Source: Vandiemenella viatica
Lineage: Eukaryota > Arthropoda > Insecta > Orthoptera > Morabidae
Reading direction: 5' to 3'
NCBI GenBank assembly: GCA_031002005.1
Contig: JARYHS010008074.1
Location: 7,448,924-7,512,923 of the forward strand
DNA length: 64,000 nucleotides
This document shows positions 1-11,690 of this stretch, piece by piece. The position numbers and the translations under genes were made by a program. Numbering within the stretch: the stretch's first letter is position 1; each line of letters starts with the position of its first letter. A model generated the notes under the pieces. The model searched no databases. It saw only the letters and a program-made list of their open reading frames with translations, and was not told the origin of the DNA.

Positions 1-145
1 AAGTCCCACCTGACCTACTATAAATAAAAATCTTGCATGAAATAGAAGGAGCCAAGGGGTAATTTCTGAGCTGTTAACTAAAGCTGTAATGGAGTTCATT
101 TCCAGGATGATAGGATTACAATGGTGGCTTTTTTAGATTAGGGGC
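1..145 (+). mobile_element. CR1-like LINE family A, upstream fragment (copy A1)
   Basis: This is the left-hand piece of a non-LTR retrotransposon copy that continues after the LTR element at 146-2102. It matches another family A copy near 51300-51440: both carry a 'ctaaagctgtaa' segment followed by 'agattaggggct'. The LTR element sits directly after this last motif. No open frame remains here. The copy probably extends left beyond the window. Confidence 0.65.
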
Positions 146-496
146 TAGTGATGAAACAGGCTAGAGACAGCTGACTCGACAGGCAACAGTCTGGCAGTCG
201 GTAGGAACAAAGGGTATATTGTTGGTAGGAGGGGAGTGTTGTGTTTGTTGGGAGAAGTGGAGTCAAAATGCTAGGAGAATGTGGACAGTTAAATGAACTA
301 AGCTGTGGGCCACAACAGAAAGAGCTTCTTCTCCTGCAACTCGACTAACCAGGAATTGTACTTTTGTACTTATGGTAAAAGACTCAGTGGCACAGGAAAT
401 TTACTATCAATAAATGGAAATACAGTTCTGTGAAAAAGGCTTTCAGTTTGTAGACAGACATTTATATCCCTCTCTATAACATCCAGAAGTCTGACA
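146..496 (+). repeat. 5' LTR
   Basis: Direct-repeat partner of 1746-2102. The two share long identical runs, for example 'agtggagtcaaaatgctagg' and 'atttactatcaataaatgga'. They differ by scattered substitutions and small indels, so the insertion is not recent. Confidence 0.8.
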
Positions 497-616
497 TTGC
501 GACCCTGCCAGGATTCCAACCCGGAATCGAATTGGAACCTGGAATTAGCCAAAAACCCTTTTTCTCTTAGTAAAATTTTCATTTTTGATTGCCTTTTGTT
601 GGTGCAAAATCATAAC

Positions 617-619
<3 letters not shown>

Positions 620-675
<56 letters not shown>
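620..675. repeat. (CA)n microsatellite
   Basis: Uninterrupted dinucleotide repeat of 28 units inside the non-coding interior of the LTR element. The HTHTHT-type peptide that can be translated through it is meaningless. Confidence 0.98.
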
Positions 676-677
<2 letters not shown>

Positions 678-1745
678 GCTCTTTCCCATGACATGTGAAA
701 TTGTTCCTTTTTTTTACACATATCCCTTTCTCATTATACTGGTTTTTTCATTGTGAATTCTCTCTAATAATCATCATAATAGGTAACACACTTAGTTTAT
801 CCCATACAATTATTCTAATCACTCTCTTCACATAGAAAATTATACATTCCTTTGTCACAACATTTTTCTCATTAAAACTTATACTGTCAGCCAGTTCATC
901 TTTCTGAAGATCACTATGGTTCAATTCAACAGACTTTATTTCAGTATTCATATTGATTGGAGTCTATGCTATTACTTTCTCTGAGGGTTCTTTTACCGAC
1001 TTTCCAAAAGACAAACTCTGTGTACACAAAAGCTTTTAAGAAGTTTCAACCATTCTCTCCACAGCTTAATTAACAAATTCCTCTGCCTCATTTATCTCGT
1101 AGGCATCTACGTTCTCTAACCTGACCGCCACACATATCATTTGGCTAATATTTCTTTCCTCAAGCAGAAATCCCTTTCCCACCCTTTGACCAGCAGTATC
1201 GAAGACTTGTGTTAAAATTTCAGGACAGGAATCTACCTCCATAACTTTGAATGCTATTCCCTAACTTCTTCAGTTAAGCCAGCCAATTGGAATGTGATTT
1301 GAGACTTGCTCTCTTGCATAGTATGTAATGTCTCTTGCAAGTATGTAATTGGTTAACATCACGGAAAGTAACTGAAAATAATTTATTTTTTACTGGAAAT
1401 ATTTTGGAAAACTGCAGTTTTGAAGCATGCAGAGTATAAAAAAATATGTTCCCATGGGCTGGGAAATTTTATTGGGCTTTTTGGAAAGAGTTTTCAATTG
1501 GGTATCTATTGATTAATTGTAGTTATAATGTCTTTGTTTATTATATTTGTTTCTTCGTGTTTTTTTATTAGTTTGGTAATTAGAAATAAGCTGATTAGCA
1601 GTGTAATGTTACTTGTATTTAACATTTCCAGGTATATAACAAGGAAGAAGCCCTTTTCCCAGTTTTGTTTGTTTTTTTGTTTTTGTTTGTTTGTACTCTT
1701 TGATTAATTCACCTACATTGAAGTAAACAAAAACTGGGTGGGGGC

Positions 1746-2102
1746 TGTGATGGAACAGGCTAGAGGTGCCTGACATTTGATAGGAACAGAGGGTATGTAT
1801 GTTGTTTGTAGGAAGGGAGCACCATAAAATACGCAGATGGAGTGTGCCGTGTTTGTTGGGGCAGTGGAGTCAAAATGCTAGGAGAATGTGGATGGTTAAA
1901 TAAACTAACCTGTGGGCCATAACAGAAAGAGCTTCTTCCCTCACAACACGACAAATCTGGAATTGTACTTTTGTACTAATAGTAAAAGACTTGGTGGCAC
2001 AGGGAATTTACTATCAATAAATGGAAATAGAGTTCTCTGCAAAAGGCTTTTAGTTTGTAGACAGACATTATATTCCTCTGTATGTCATCCAGACGTCTAA
2101 CA
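1746..2102 (+). repeat. 3' LTR
   Basis: Direct-repeat partner of 146-496, preceded by a polypurine-tract-like stretch and followed at 2103 by resumed LINE family A sequence. Confidence 0.8.
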
Positions 2103-2315
2103 GGCTGCTGTAGAGGAGATAGGTGATCAAAGGAATATCGACTGTAGATCCAGAGTTGGAAAAATCACAAATGCTAAAGAAATAGATGATGCTTTGGAAA
2201 CAATAACAGAGGGGGCCAGAAGTGGGAAGGTGAAGGTATATGCTAAAAATATCACAAAGCCTGTGATTAGAATGACACTGGTGTATTGTAGAAGTATTAG
2301 GAACAAAGTAATAGA

Positions 2316-2760
2316 AATTGAATTGTCAGCAAATAATTTTAGTGCAACATAGTTACTTTTGATGATGTTTTAATTTACGCTGTGCGTGACGCATTTCGAG
2401 AAGTGATTCTCATTTTCAAACACCATATTGATACATTTTTAATGTGTGAAGTGCTTGTATTAGTTGCTGCAGGACATTGGTAAACCTTCAAAACATAAGT
2501 TTGATTAGATAATTATTCCATATCTACTTATTTGCAATTTCTTGATCTAGTACAATATTTCATATTTTTTATTTCCAGGAAAACTCCAAGAGTTTTACCA
2601 ATGTCCTACAGAAACTAACACAAGCACTTCGCACATTAAAAATGGACCAATATTGCATTTGAAAATGAGAATTACTTCTCGAAACGCATCATGCACAGCG
2701 TAAATTAAAACATCATCAAAAGTAACTGCAGTAAAATTATTTGCTCACATGTCAATTGAA
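2316..2760. mobile_element. Foldback insertion, inverted arms of about 170 bp
   Basis: Arms at about 2316-2487 and 2590-2760 are inverted copies of each other with about 10 % mismatch, separated by about 100 bp. The interrupted LINE reads 'aaagtaatagaa' on the left and again, slightly changed, near 2800, consistent with a target duplication. The right arm holds a degenerate hammerhead-like block: 'TTGAAAA' at 2659, a GAGAA/TTCTC stem, then 'GAAAC' at 2681. The general plan matches the Penelope-like palindromes elsewhere in the window, so I infer inverted terminal repeats of that class. No coding sequence is present. Confidence 0.55.
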
Positions 2761-3308
2761 AATGGATACAGACTTTCATAAATCCATTTTTTATGGATAA
2801 AGTAAAGGTAATAGAATTTGCAAATCTAATAGACATACACAACCCACGAGTAGTAACAGGTGTGGAGTCTTGATTAAAAGGACAAGTACTAAACACTGAG
2901 GATTTCCCTGATGGATTTAGAGTGTACCACAGTGATAGAGGAGCAACTGGTGGAGGGGTATTCATACTGGTTAACAACGTCTACTACAGTTCACTTGAGT
3001 TCGTAGGTTATGACTATCAGTTAATTGGGGTAGACATATGAGGAAATAAAAATGAAAAAATCAGGGCATTGGCTGCTTGCCACAGTGGAAGAATCAATTA
3101 TGTAGATGAGGCTCTTGGGGAATTCATATTTAGAAGTGAATGTATAATGGTCATTATTGGTGGGGATTTAAATTTACCAGGTATCAACTCGGTATCAAAC
3201 AAGATTAAAACCATAAGGGAACAGAGATTTGCAAATACCTTAGTCAGAGGAGCATACTTTACACAAGTAATAGAGCAGAACACGAGGGGACCAAACTTAT
3301 TAGATACA

Positions 3309-3480
3309 TGTAATCGTAGGCTTCCGTGGCCAGAGTCAGTTGATTCTTGGCTGTCCGGGTGGCGCCGCGTCATGTTCTTTGCTGCCCTGGAAAAAAGACC
3401 CCAGAATGAGGGTCGTAACGTCGGCTACAATTAACATGACGCGGCGCCACCCGGACAGCCAAGAATCAATTATAAGATAC
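3309..3480. mobile_element. Palindromic insertion with perfect 37-bp arms and hammerhead-like core
   Basis: The arms 3340-3376 and 3433-3469 are perfect reverse complements (start 'ttgattcttggctgtccggg'). The spacer contains 'CTGGAAA', a stem GACCC/GGGTC and 'GTAACGTC', i.e. the order of a hammerhead ribozyme core with two or three substitutions. The flanks are near-identical 'ttattagatac' (3298-3308) and 'ttataagatac' (3470-3480), an 11-bp target duplication with one mismatch inside family A. No protein is encoded. Confidence 0.6.
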
Positions 3481-5316
3481 ATTCCTAAAAAAGTGCAATA
3501 ATAATCTAGAAAGTTGTCACCAAACTAAAGGAATAAGTGATCTTGAAACAGTTCTGATGCATATTAGAGGATTCAGTAAACCAGGGAAGGAAGGAGGAAA
3601 TAGGTACACTTATAAGAAGGCACAAATTACTAAATTAAAAAGATATTTCATGGAAAGTTTCAGCAAATGGAGGGATGGCGGCACGCCTGCAGTGGAGTCA
3701 AAGTGAGGAAGATTTCAAGGAGATAATAAAAAAAGGGTGAAGAAATATTTATTCCAAAATGGAAAACAAAGAAAAATATAGAACCTACATACTGTAACAG
3801 GGAGGTGAAGAGGTTAAACAGTTTGGTGAAATGAGAACATAATAGAGTTAAGAGAGAGCAAGGCAGTAGGGAGTCCTTGAAACAACTTAACAAGGAATTA
3901 ATAATGGCAGAGAAAGTGGCTAAAGATGGGTTTATGAAGAATATTATTGATTCAGAGGGACAACTGACTGATGAATCCAGAAATTTATGAGGTTATATTA
4001 GAAAACTGAGGAGAAAGGTTATTGTGACATTTATAAATAAGGATGGAGAAGAAGGTACTAAGGATTTGAAAAAGGCAGAGATTTTAAGTAACTGGTTTAG
4101 TGAGACTATGAGAGACTATGGTGCAGGAATGAAAGGGCATAAATCAGACAACGAGACAATCCACACTATTAGAAATGAGCACACAAAAATTAGAAACTCG
4201 TCCTGAGTATAACATGAAAGAACTTAGAGAACTAAAAATCCATAAGAGGGCTGGAAGTTAACAGCATGTGACATTGTACCTTACATTGAAATGTTACTTA
4301 AACTGAGCCTGGATACTTGCTGCTTACCAGATGACTGGAAAAAGGCTATAGTAGTACTGGTTCATAAGGGAGGAGTGACAAACAGGATCGAAAACTACAA
4401 GCCTACTACAGGAAAAGGGGATTCTTAAAAGATAGAAAACAAAAAATTTAGGGTAGGAAATGCAGTATCAAAAGAAGTGGAAGTGAGCATGGGAGTTCCA
4501 CAGGCAGCGTATTGGAACCATTGTTGTTCATTATTCTAATGAATGATTTGTGTTGATTGATTACTATCAGAAGTTAGATTGCTTGGAGATGACATAATTT
4601 AAATGTAATAGGATCAAACCAGTAGAATAAAGTAAACAGCTGCATGGTAATGTGGACAGGATATCTAGCTGTGTGAGTCGAAATGGGATGAAGATAAATG
4701 CAAAGAAGAGTCAGCTTATTACCTACACAGATAAAATGATAATAGTTATAAAGTGGGTAAAGAACTGCTTATTGAAGACAAGAAATGTAAATACCTTGGC
4801 ATAACATGTGATAACAAACATGAATGGGCAGGAAATATTGGACGGGTAATAGGAAAGGGTTTCAAAACCCTTCACATGTTAGAAAGAGTCATAAGATTAC
4901 CAGAGAAGTAAGGGAATTGGGTTAGAAAACTTTTGTTAGGCCATTGGGTGAATATGGTGGTGTACTATGGGATCCACATATTGAGTATCAATTACAGGGG
5001 TTGGAGGAGGTGCAAAGAGGGGCTGCTAAATTTTTCTTTTGAAATTACTGCAGAACACAATCGGTAACTGATACGATAGCAAAGCTGGAATGAAATTTAT
5101 GGAAGGATAAAGGAGGGTGAAGAGAACCATGGGATTTAAAAGGCATATGCTGGTGATGAGGCAGGGAAAGATATCCGTGGGAGAATTGGGATAGGTGACC
5201 ATGAGCACAAGCTGGCAATCGATTTAAGGAATAAGGATGTGGGAACATTTTCTTTTGTAGGTAAAAGTGGCAGGGATTGGGATAAATTACCAAGGGAAAT
5301 GATGAATAATTTTAAA

Positions 5317-5600
5317 AAAGAAGAAGTACTAGACAATGAGATTGTCCTCAATGGTTACAGAGTATACTGCAGAGATAGAGAAGCAATTGGTGGAGGAGTT
5401 TTTATACTAGTTAACAAAAACTGCTACAATTCACTGGTATTCATAGATCATGACCATCAGTTACTCGGGGTAGATTTCTGGGGTAATAAAAAAGAAAAGA
5501 TCAGGGTATTGGCTGCTTACCACAGTGGAAGAATATCATGAAGATGAGGCTCTTGGGAAGAAATTAAATTCAAACTCAGATTTCAGAGGTGAGAATAGAA
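5317..5600 (+). mobile_element. LINE family A endonuclease fragment fused to copy A1
   Basis: Sequence from about 5317 ('agaagtactagacaatgaga') belongs to the endonuclease region of family A and matches 51680 onward, yet it follows directly on the C-terminal end of copy A1. An open frame at 5239-5541 therefore runs from the RT tail ('DWDKLPREMMNNFKK') straight into the endonuclease domain ('GGGVFILVNKNCYNSLVFID'). This is a joining of two copies, not a natural domain order. Confidence 0.65.
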
Positions 5601-7741
5601 TGGATCTATACCACTCTGTGGCTGCCCATGTTAGTTCTCACAACTATCATGAATTCTACAATTGTTTCTAAGCTAGAGCCATCAGAGTACTCCCTGAAAT
5701 CATGTCTCTAACTTACCAACACAATGCAGATACCAGACACACCCCAGGACTCAATTTCCAATATTGCTAACCTTCCTCACCTTGGAAAACCCAGCCCGTG
5801 TGGTTACTGTCCTGTCACAGGTAGGTAGTGTTTGATTTCTTACATATTTTGGTTGGGTTACAGGCACCCTTTTCTACAATGTCATACAACATGTTAGATT
5901 ACAAGTGGTTAACTGTTAAACAACTTGTTTGTGAGGAAGCTATTTATAACTTGAATAACTTTGAAAATTTATGTTATAACTTTTTACATAAACGTCTCTC
6001 ATTTCTCTGGTATCAAGCTCTTGTTATTTTGAAATAGGCTCGTGATAGAGAAAATGAACTCTCAATCAGTAGATTCATTGACTGGACAACAATTAAGGAC
6101 TGAATGTCAAAAACAAAACTTTCAACCTGACGAAAATTTTGATCTTCCAGTAGGAAACAGATCCTTCAGTTCTAAATTGTGCTGTAAAATATACATGTAA
6201 TTACAGTCAAATAATTGACATAATTATTGTATATAGCAGAAGTGAGGCTGTTGACATAATCTCACCTTAAGCAAATCCAAAGGGTGTGTGCAGCAAGCAG
6301 CACCTGCTGATGCCAAACCACCAAAATACCAACGGGAAAGCCTTTTCTCCCCCATCCTGCAAAAACATAACTTATTCTAAAATGACAATTTAAAGAAACA
6401 AAATGAAACCTGTAATTGGTAAAATGTATAAAGGAACACAGAAATCAATATTCCTAGTATCAGTAAGATTACAGACTAAAATAAACTCCAAATTATTATC
6501 AAACTAGTGTAACCCTTGACCGTTGCGTATCCTCATGGGTCTAGAATAGTTTAACTTTTTATGGTCAAAGATTATGACAGGTTGATCTGATCTGATCAAA
6601 CATGAATTTGACCTGTCTTTTATCCGTAGGGTGAATAAAATCTCTTGGGCTTTAAGACCCTGGAATTATTAAAAGGTGTAGGTGTTAAACAAGAATAGGG
6701 ATGATCGCGCTATCATATAATTGTTTCAAATGCCGTAAATTCGAATTTCCTGGAATACAAACCTAACTTGTATTTAACCATTAAAGTTCACTCTGTAAAA
6801 TTTGAAGAATTCCTATTTGCTTTGAAAGAATTAGGTTTCTTTTTTATTATTATTATTGAGGATGGGCATTCATAATACAATTTTTCATCATAGTGTCTGT
6901 AACGGCCAGAGAACTTAATACTCATTCCAGATTATTAAACAGTTGAACAACTCCAAAGAAATTAATTTCCAAAATACTGATGTCCACTTAAAATAACATA
7001 ATAACTCATGTACAGCAAACATAAACAAAGACCATTAACGAAAGTGGTCAGTAAAATATCTAAAAAGCTAGAAACCATAATGGATAAACTTTGGTCAAGA
7101 AACAACATTAGTGAAAGTTTTATTCAAATTGAAGTTTATCCTAAGCCAGAATGACAAATGGCATTCGTGGTTACATCAGAGACCATGAGTGATTTAATTT
7201 GTTTAAAGTTTTTTTTAAGTTGCTTTTGCTAGCAACATGTTACTGAAAAGCAGGTTCACATTTTTCAGTCGCAAAATTTATCAATATTTTTGTAACTATG
7301 AAACGCTACAAAAAGCAAACTTAATGAATGTATTATGGCAATTAATGTGGTAGCAATTGCTTAGCTATTGAATTGTGTACATAAATATGAATTTCTTCTA
7401 GTGGTATCTCTGATTGCTGTTTTGCGGTGAAGGCTGACACGTGACACCGTTCTACAGCCAATAGCTACCGAGGTGAGTCATGAGTGGGTGAGCTTACAAA
7501 ATTATATTGTGGATATATGCAATAGCATTGAAAGCCATCAGATATTTCTGTAACTTTATTTTGATCTTAAAAAATAAACTTTAAACTGTTAATCAATGTG
7601 GAGAGTTATTTGTGATAATAATGAAAAGGGTATGAAAGCAAGGGAAGACACAGACCCATAACTTACCAGAAATGGAAACAGGTACACGCATCAAACATAA
7701 AAATAGACAAACACAATATATAATGCAATGAATTGTTCAAG
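5601..7741. other. AT-rich non-coding stretch, no gene seen
   Basis: About 2.1 kb without a convincing open frame, RNA gene or terminal-repeat structure. Short translatable runs such as the one near 5828-6037 show no recognisable domain. It is probably decayed repeat or intergenic DNA. Confidence 0.6.
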
Positions 7742-8128
7742 GGAGTTCAGCCAGATAGTGTTGAAAAACGACGACGTTAAGACAACCAGCTCGGTTGTCT
7801 TCATCAGGTCTAGTAATTCAGATATTATTACCTGAAATCACAAACTAGACTGGCTTAGCAGACAGCGAAAATCTAACTCCGTCTACTGACGATTGCGAGG
7901 ACGCCCAATCAGCGTTCCGCACAACGTGAAAGCCACCGTGGCATCGCCGTCACGATCTGCCAATTGAGGGTATCAATGTTGCGGACTGTGTATGGAGCCA
8001 TAACCGGTCACCCATCCAAGTACTAAGCCAGTCTAGTTTGTGATTTCAGGTAATATCTGAATTAGTAGAGCTGATGAAGACAACCGAGCTGATTGTCAAA
8101 ATGTCATCATTTTTCAACACTATCCGGC
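7742..8128. mobile_element. Head-to-head Penelope-like terminal repeats
   Basis: Two inverted arms (about 7742-7876 and 8022-8128) share 'ttcagccagatagtgtt' / 'aacactatccggc' at the outside and 'ctagactggcttag' inside. Each has a hammerhead-like block. In both orientations 'CTGATGAAGACAACCGAGCT' is present, but the 'GAAAC' half is mutated (TTAAC in the left arm, AAAAT in the right). The flanks carry 'attgttcaa' and 'aatgttcaa', an approximate target duplication. The central 145 bp includes a 5S-rRNA-like piece. No RT or GIY-YIG coding sequence is present. Confidence 0.6.
8004..8030 (-). other. 5S rRNA-like fragment
   Basis: Read on the minus strand this gives 'tagtacttggatgggtgacc', which matches the 3' half of eukaryotic 5S rRNA (box C of the internal promoter and beyond) as I remember it. 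Only about 25 nt fit, so this is a relic or a 5S-derived SINE-type head, not a working 5S gene. Confidence 0.5.
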
Positions 8129-8830
8129 AATGTTCAAAGTCGTCTTCCTTAATTATCCTTTTAAATAACTTATATCATCTGCAAAAAAAAAAACACATCT
8201 GACAGACTAAACTATTAACACAAATGTTCAATAGGAAAATGAACAGCTATAGTCTCTAAACAACACTGCGCCACTCTGCTTCTTTTGAAACAGTATTTTC
8301 TGCCATAGATCTTTGTTTCCTGACTTTCAAGAAATCTTCTACCCTGCAGTTGACTATTTCATCAACTACCACAGTTTTTTTTTTTTCTTATTTAACATTT
8401 TATGGATCACTGCCAAATGTCTTAAGAAGCTCTAGTACTACACTGTCAGCTAGTCTCCTTTGTCCATTTCATCCTTAATATTGTGCACATACGTGCATTA
8501 ATATTATGTATATCAGTTCCTTAATGCTTTTTAGCTTTCTTCGATCCTTCATTATAACCTCAGATGAATTTCAATTTTATTACTCTCCTCATTTAAAATA
8601 TTGTGGAAAAGCTTCTCCACTGAATTTTACCATCTCATTCCTGAAACATAGTGCCTAATAGTTTCATTAAAATAGTTACTTAACATTTCTGCCTTTTTCA
8701 AATCTTAATGCCATGAAGCAATATTAATATCAAAAGGAAATATAAAGTAAACCCAAAAGGTGCCAGAACTGAAGGTTTATTGTGAGCTCGCTTGAAGCAA
8801 TTTTTTCTGTCTACACCACAAAAATTCTAA

Positions 8831-8833
<3 letters not shown>
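8129..8833. other. AT-rich stretch with weak LINE remnants
   Basis: No gene is seen. Minus-strand words near 8640-8720 resemble the 'ttgaaaaaggcagagat' linker of LINE family A, but the match is short. Confidence 0.4.

Positions 8834-8872
<39 letters not shown>
8834..8872. repeat. (AT)n microsatellite, probable 3' tail of the RTE element
   Basis: A run of about 19 AT units lies directly beside the 3' end of the minus-strand RTE LINE. Short tandem 3' tails are usual in that clade. Confidence 0.75.
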
Positions 8873-8874
<2 letters not shown>

Positions 8875-8989
8875 CTGTCAGCAGTCTTTCGACTAGTTTG
8901 ATGCAATCCTCCCTCTTTCTCTTGTGCTAACCTATTCATCTGTACCTACAAATTACAACCCACGTCTCCAATTATCTGCTTCATATATC

Positions 8990-11690
8990 ACAATCTCTGT
9001 CTTCGTCTACAGTTATTACCTTCAACTGTTCCATCCACTCACAAATTAACCAATCCAGCATGTCTCAAAATATGACCCACAATCCTGAATCTTCTCTCTG
9101 TAAGCTTCTTCCACAAACCTCTTTCTTCACACTTCATTTCCAAAACTAGTTCATTTCCTACTGTAAATGTCCACTTAATTTTCAGTATTCTTCTGTAACA
9201 GCACATTTTTAATGCTACAATTTTCTTTCTTTCTGGCATTCCTAAAGTCCATGCTTCGCTACCATAAAGTGCTGTGCTCAACACATGGAGTTTTAGTAAG
9301 TTCTTTCTAAGTACTAGAACAATATTTGAACCCAGAAGATTTCTCTTTTTCATTAAAGCTCCTTTTGCAAGCGCTATTCGGCTTTTAACATCATCCCAGT
9401 TGTAATTTTGCTTCCCAAATAGCAGAACTTGCTTACTTCTTCTATCACATCTGATCTTATTTTTATATTTAATCTAATGTAATTCGTATCATTTCTGCTA
9501 CATTTCATCACTTTTTTTCTTGCTTCGATTTATATTCAGTCCAAAATCTTCTTTCAGTACATTTGTTCATGCCATTCAGTAACTGCTCCATATCCTCAGC
9601 CTGTTCTGCTAACAAGACAATGTCATCAGAAAATTGTAGCATACTGATTTTTTTTCTCCTTGAACACTTATGCCACATGAGAATTTTTCTTTTACTTCCT
9701 TTATTGATTCCTCTATGTACAAGTTGAATATTAACGGGGATAGACTATAACCTTGTCTCACACCCTTTTCAACTGATGTATGTCTCTAATGATTCTCTAC
9801 TTCATTCTTATATAGTTTATAAAGTATTCTTCTATCTCGATATTTTAGACTTGAATTCTTTAAAATTGCCTGTATTGCTCTCTTTCTGCTTTATCAAGAG
9901 CATCTATGTGCCTTCTTCTCTGATCCATCAGCTCCAAAATTTCTTCTGTGATCCAAAGTTTTCAGGCAGCTTGTCCCATTTAACATTATCAAAAGTTTTT
10001 TTCTAAATCAACAAATGTCATAAAAGTATCTTTCTTTTCTTGATCCACCCTTCAAGTATTAATCTTAAAGACAGAATTGCTCCTCTCGTACTGCAGTTTT
10101 TCACAAACCCAAACTGATCTTCACCTACTATCTCTTCTAATACCCTTTCCATTCTTCTATATATTATTTTGGTCAGTAATTTTTAAGCATGTGATGTTAG
10201 ACTAATGGTGCGATAATTCTCAAATTTGTCGGCTTGTGCTTTCTTCAGAAGTGTAATGATGATATTTTTATTAAAATCAGTTGGAATTTCTCCCATTTCA
10301 TAACTTTTTGATATCAGTTTGAATAATCTTTTGATTCCTTTTTCTCCAAGGGATTTAAGAAGTTCTGCAGGGATCTCATAAATTCCAACTGCCTTATTTG
10401 TTTTCAAGTCATTCAGAGCTCTATCAAATTCTGTACTCCAAACAGGATCTCCTCAGTTGTCAATGTCAACATCGCCTTCCTTTTCCGTTACGCTATTGTT
10501 TAAGTCGTCCCCATCATACAGTTTCTCAATGTATTCCCGTATTACCTCAATCGTCTGAGCTTAAAAATAGTTTCCCATTGGTAGCTTTAATGTTTACACC
10601 TCTTTTCTTCATTTCGCAAAAAAATTTGTTTCATCTTCCTACATGCAACATCTACTTTACTTATGACCATTTCCTTTTCTACAACTTTCTTGTAGAAATC
10701 TTTCAAGAGCATTTTTGTGTCTTATCCTCTGATCCATCAGCTCCAAAATTTCTTCTGTGTTCAAAGGTTTTCAGGCGGCTTGTTCACTAAAGCCTACTGT
10801 TTCTTTACCAGCTTTCATTATTTCTCTCTTCGATGCATTCCATTAACACTCGGTAGAGCTCTTTTCAGAATTTCATCTACCATTTCTGCAATTTTTTTTT
10901 CTCATGTTAGATTGTTTCAGTTTATTCACTTCTGTACATACTCCTGTGAATTTCAGTCACCACTTCATTACTATCAAATTATGGTCGGAGTCTATGTCTG
11001 CTCCTGGGTACACTTTACAGTCTAGAACTTGATTCCTGAATCTTTGTTTGAACATGATATAATCTAGCTGATATCTGCCTGTATCCTCTAGACATTTCCA
11101 GGTGTATATCCTGCTTGCATGGTTCTTAAACAGTGTGTTCGCAACTACTAGCTTATATCTTTCACAAAATTCAAGCAACCTGCTTCCTTACTCACTTCTT
11201 TCTCCTAGACTAAAATTTCCTACAGTATTCTCATCTCTTCCTTCTCCCACTATCGCATTCCAATCACCCATGATTATTAGATTTTCCTCCCCCTTCACAT
11301 ATTGGATTAATTCTTCAATTTCAGGGTATATTTTATCTATTTCTTCATCATCTTGCTCTGATGTTGGCTTAGACACTTGTATTATAGTGTTTGGGATGGG
11401 CTAAGTTTCTAACCTCATAAAAATAATCCTGTGTCACTCAACTGTTCGTAATAACTCACCTGTTCTCTTATTCATTACAAATCCTACACCAGTAACTCCA
11501 CTGATAGCTTTTATGTTAATTATTCTGTGTTCCGCAGACCAGAAATCCTGTGCATCCTTCCTCTTAATCTCACTAATCCTGACAACATCTAACTTAAGTC
11601 ATTCCATTTCCCTTTTAAAGTTTTCTAACCTACCTGCCCTATAGAGACTTCTAACAATCCACGCTCTGACTCGTAGAATGTTGCTATCCA
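8990..11690 (-). pseudogene. RTE endonuclease-reverse transcriptase pseudogene
   Basis: The start is probably the ATG near 11690 ('MDSNILRVRAW'). Endonuclease motifs are 'LIIMGDWNAIVGEG' (about 11230-11290) and 'QLDYIMFKQRF' with 'GADIDSDHNLIV' (about 10960-11070), the RTE version of the SDH box. RT motifs include 'PAELLKSLGEKGIKRLFKLI' and 'FENYRTISLTSHA' (10183-10407). The C-terminal part at 9039-9353 has 'ALYGSEAWTL' and 'RFRIVGHILRH', typical of RTE tails. In-frame stops near 11610 and 11440 and several frameshifts separate these blocks. As a family it would nick DNA and copy its own RNA at the target. Confidence 0.8.

Larger units (their letters stand above)
146..2102 (+). mobile_element. 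Non-autonomous LTR retrotransposon
   Basis: Two direct repeats of about 355 bp flank 1.25 kb of non-coding DNA: 5' LTR about 146-496 and 3' LTR about 1746-2102. The LTRs begin TG (the 5' copy has an extra A) and end CA, 'gtctgaca' versus 'gtctaaca'. Just after the 5' LTR, at 497-522, lies a primer-binding-site-like segment starting 'ttgcgaccctgcc' whose complement looks like a tRNA 3' end with a T arm, perhaps tRNA-Arg. A purine-rich 'actgggtggggg' precedes the 3' LTR. The interior carries a CA microsatellite and no gag, protease, RT or integrase signature, so it must depend on another element's proteins. It interrupts LINE family A. A short 'ggc' is shared by both flanks, so the target duplication has partly decayed. 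Confidence 0.8.
2103..5316 (+). pseudogene. CR1-like LINE family A, decayed EN-RT (copy A1)
   Basis: Non-LTR retrotransposon polyprotein in ruins. An endonuclease-like part is readable at about 2890-3310 ('GGGVFILVNN' and later 'VIIGGDLNLPG', the GDxN-type active-site motif). A reverse-transcriptase part follows at about 4240-5040 ('CCLPDDWKKAIVVL' and a degraded catalytic box near 4585), then an RT C-terminal tail at about 5150-5310 ('WDKLPREMM'). Frameshifts and stops are frequent. The copy is split by a foldback at 2316-2760 and a palindromic insertion at 3309-3480. Sister copies in this window allow the family to be recognised. The clade (CR1/Kiri-like) is inferred from motif style only. 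Confidence 0.75.

Noticed and set aside
497..691. Open frame with a long HT repeat peptide
   Set aside because: Translation of the (CA)n microsatellite inside a non-coding LTR element.
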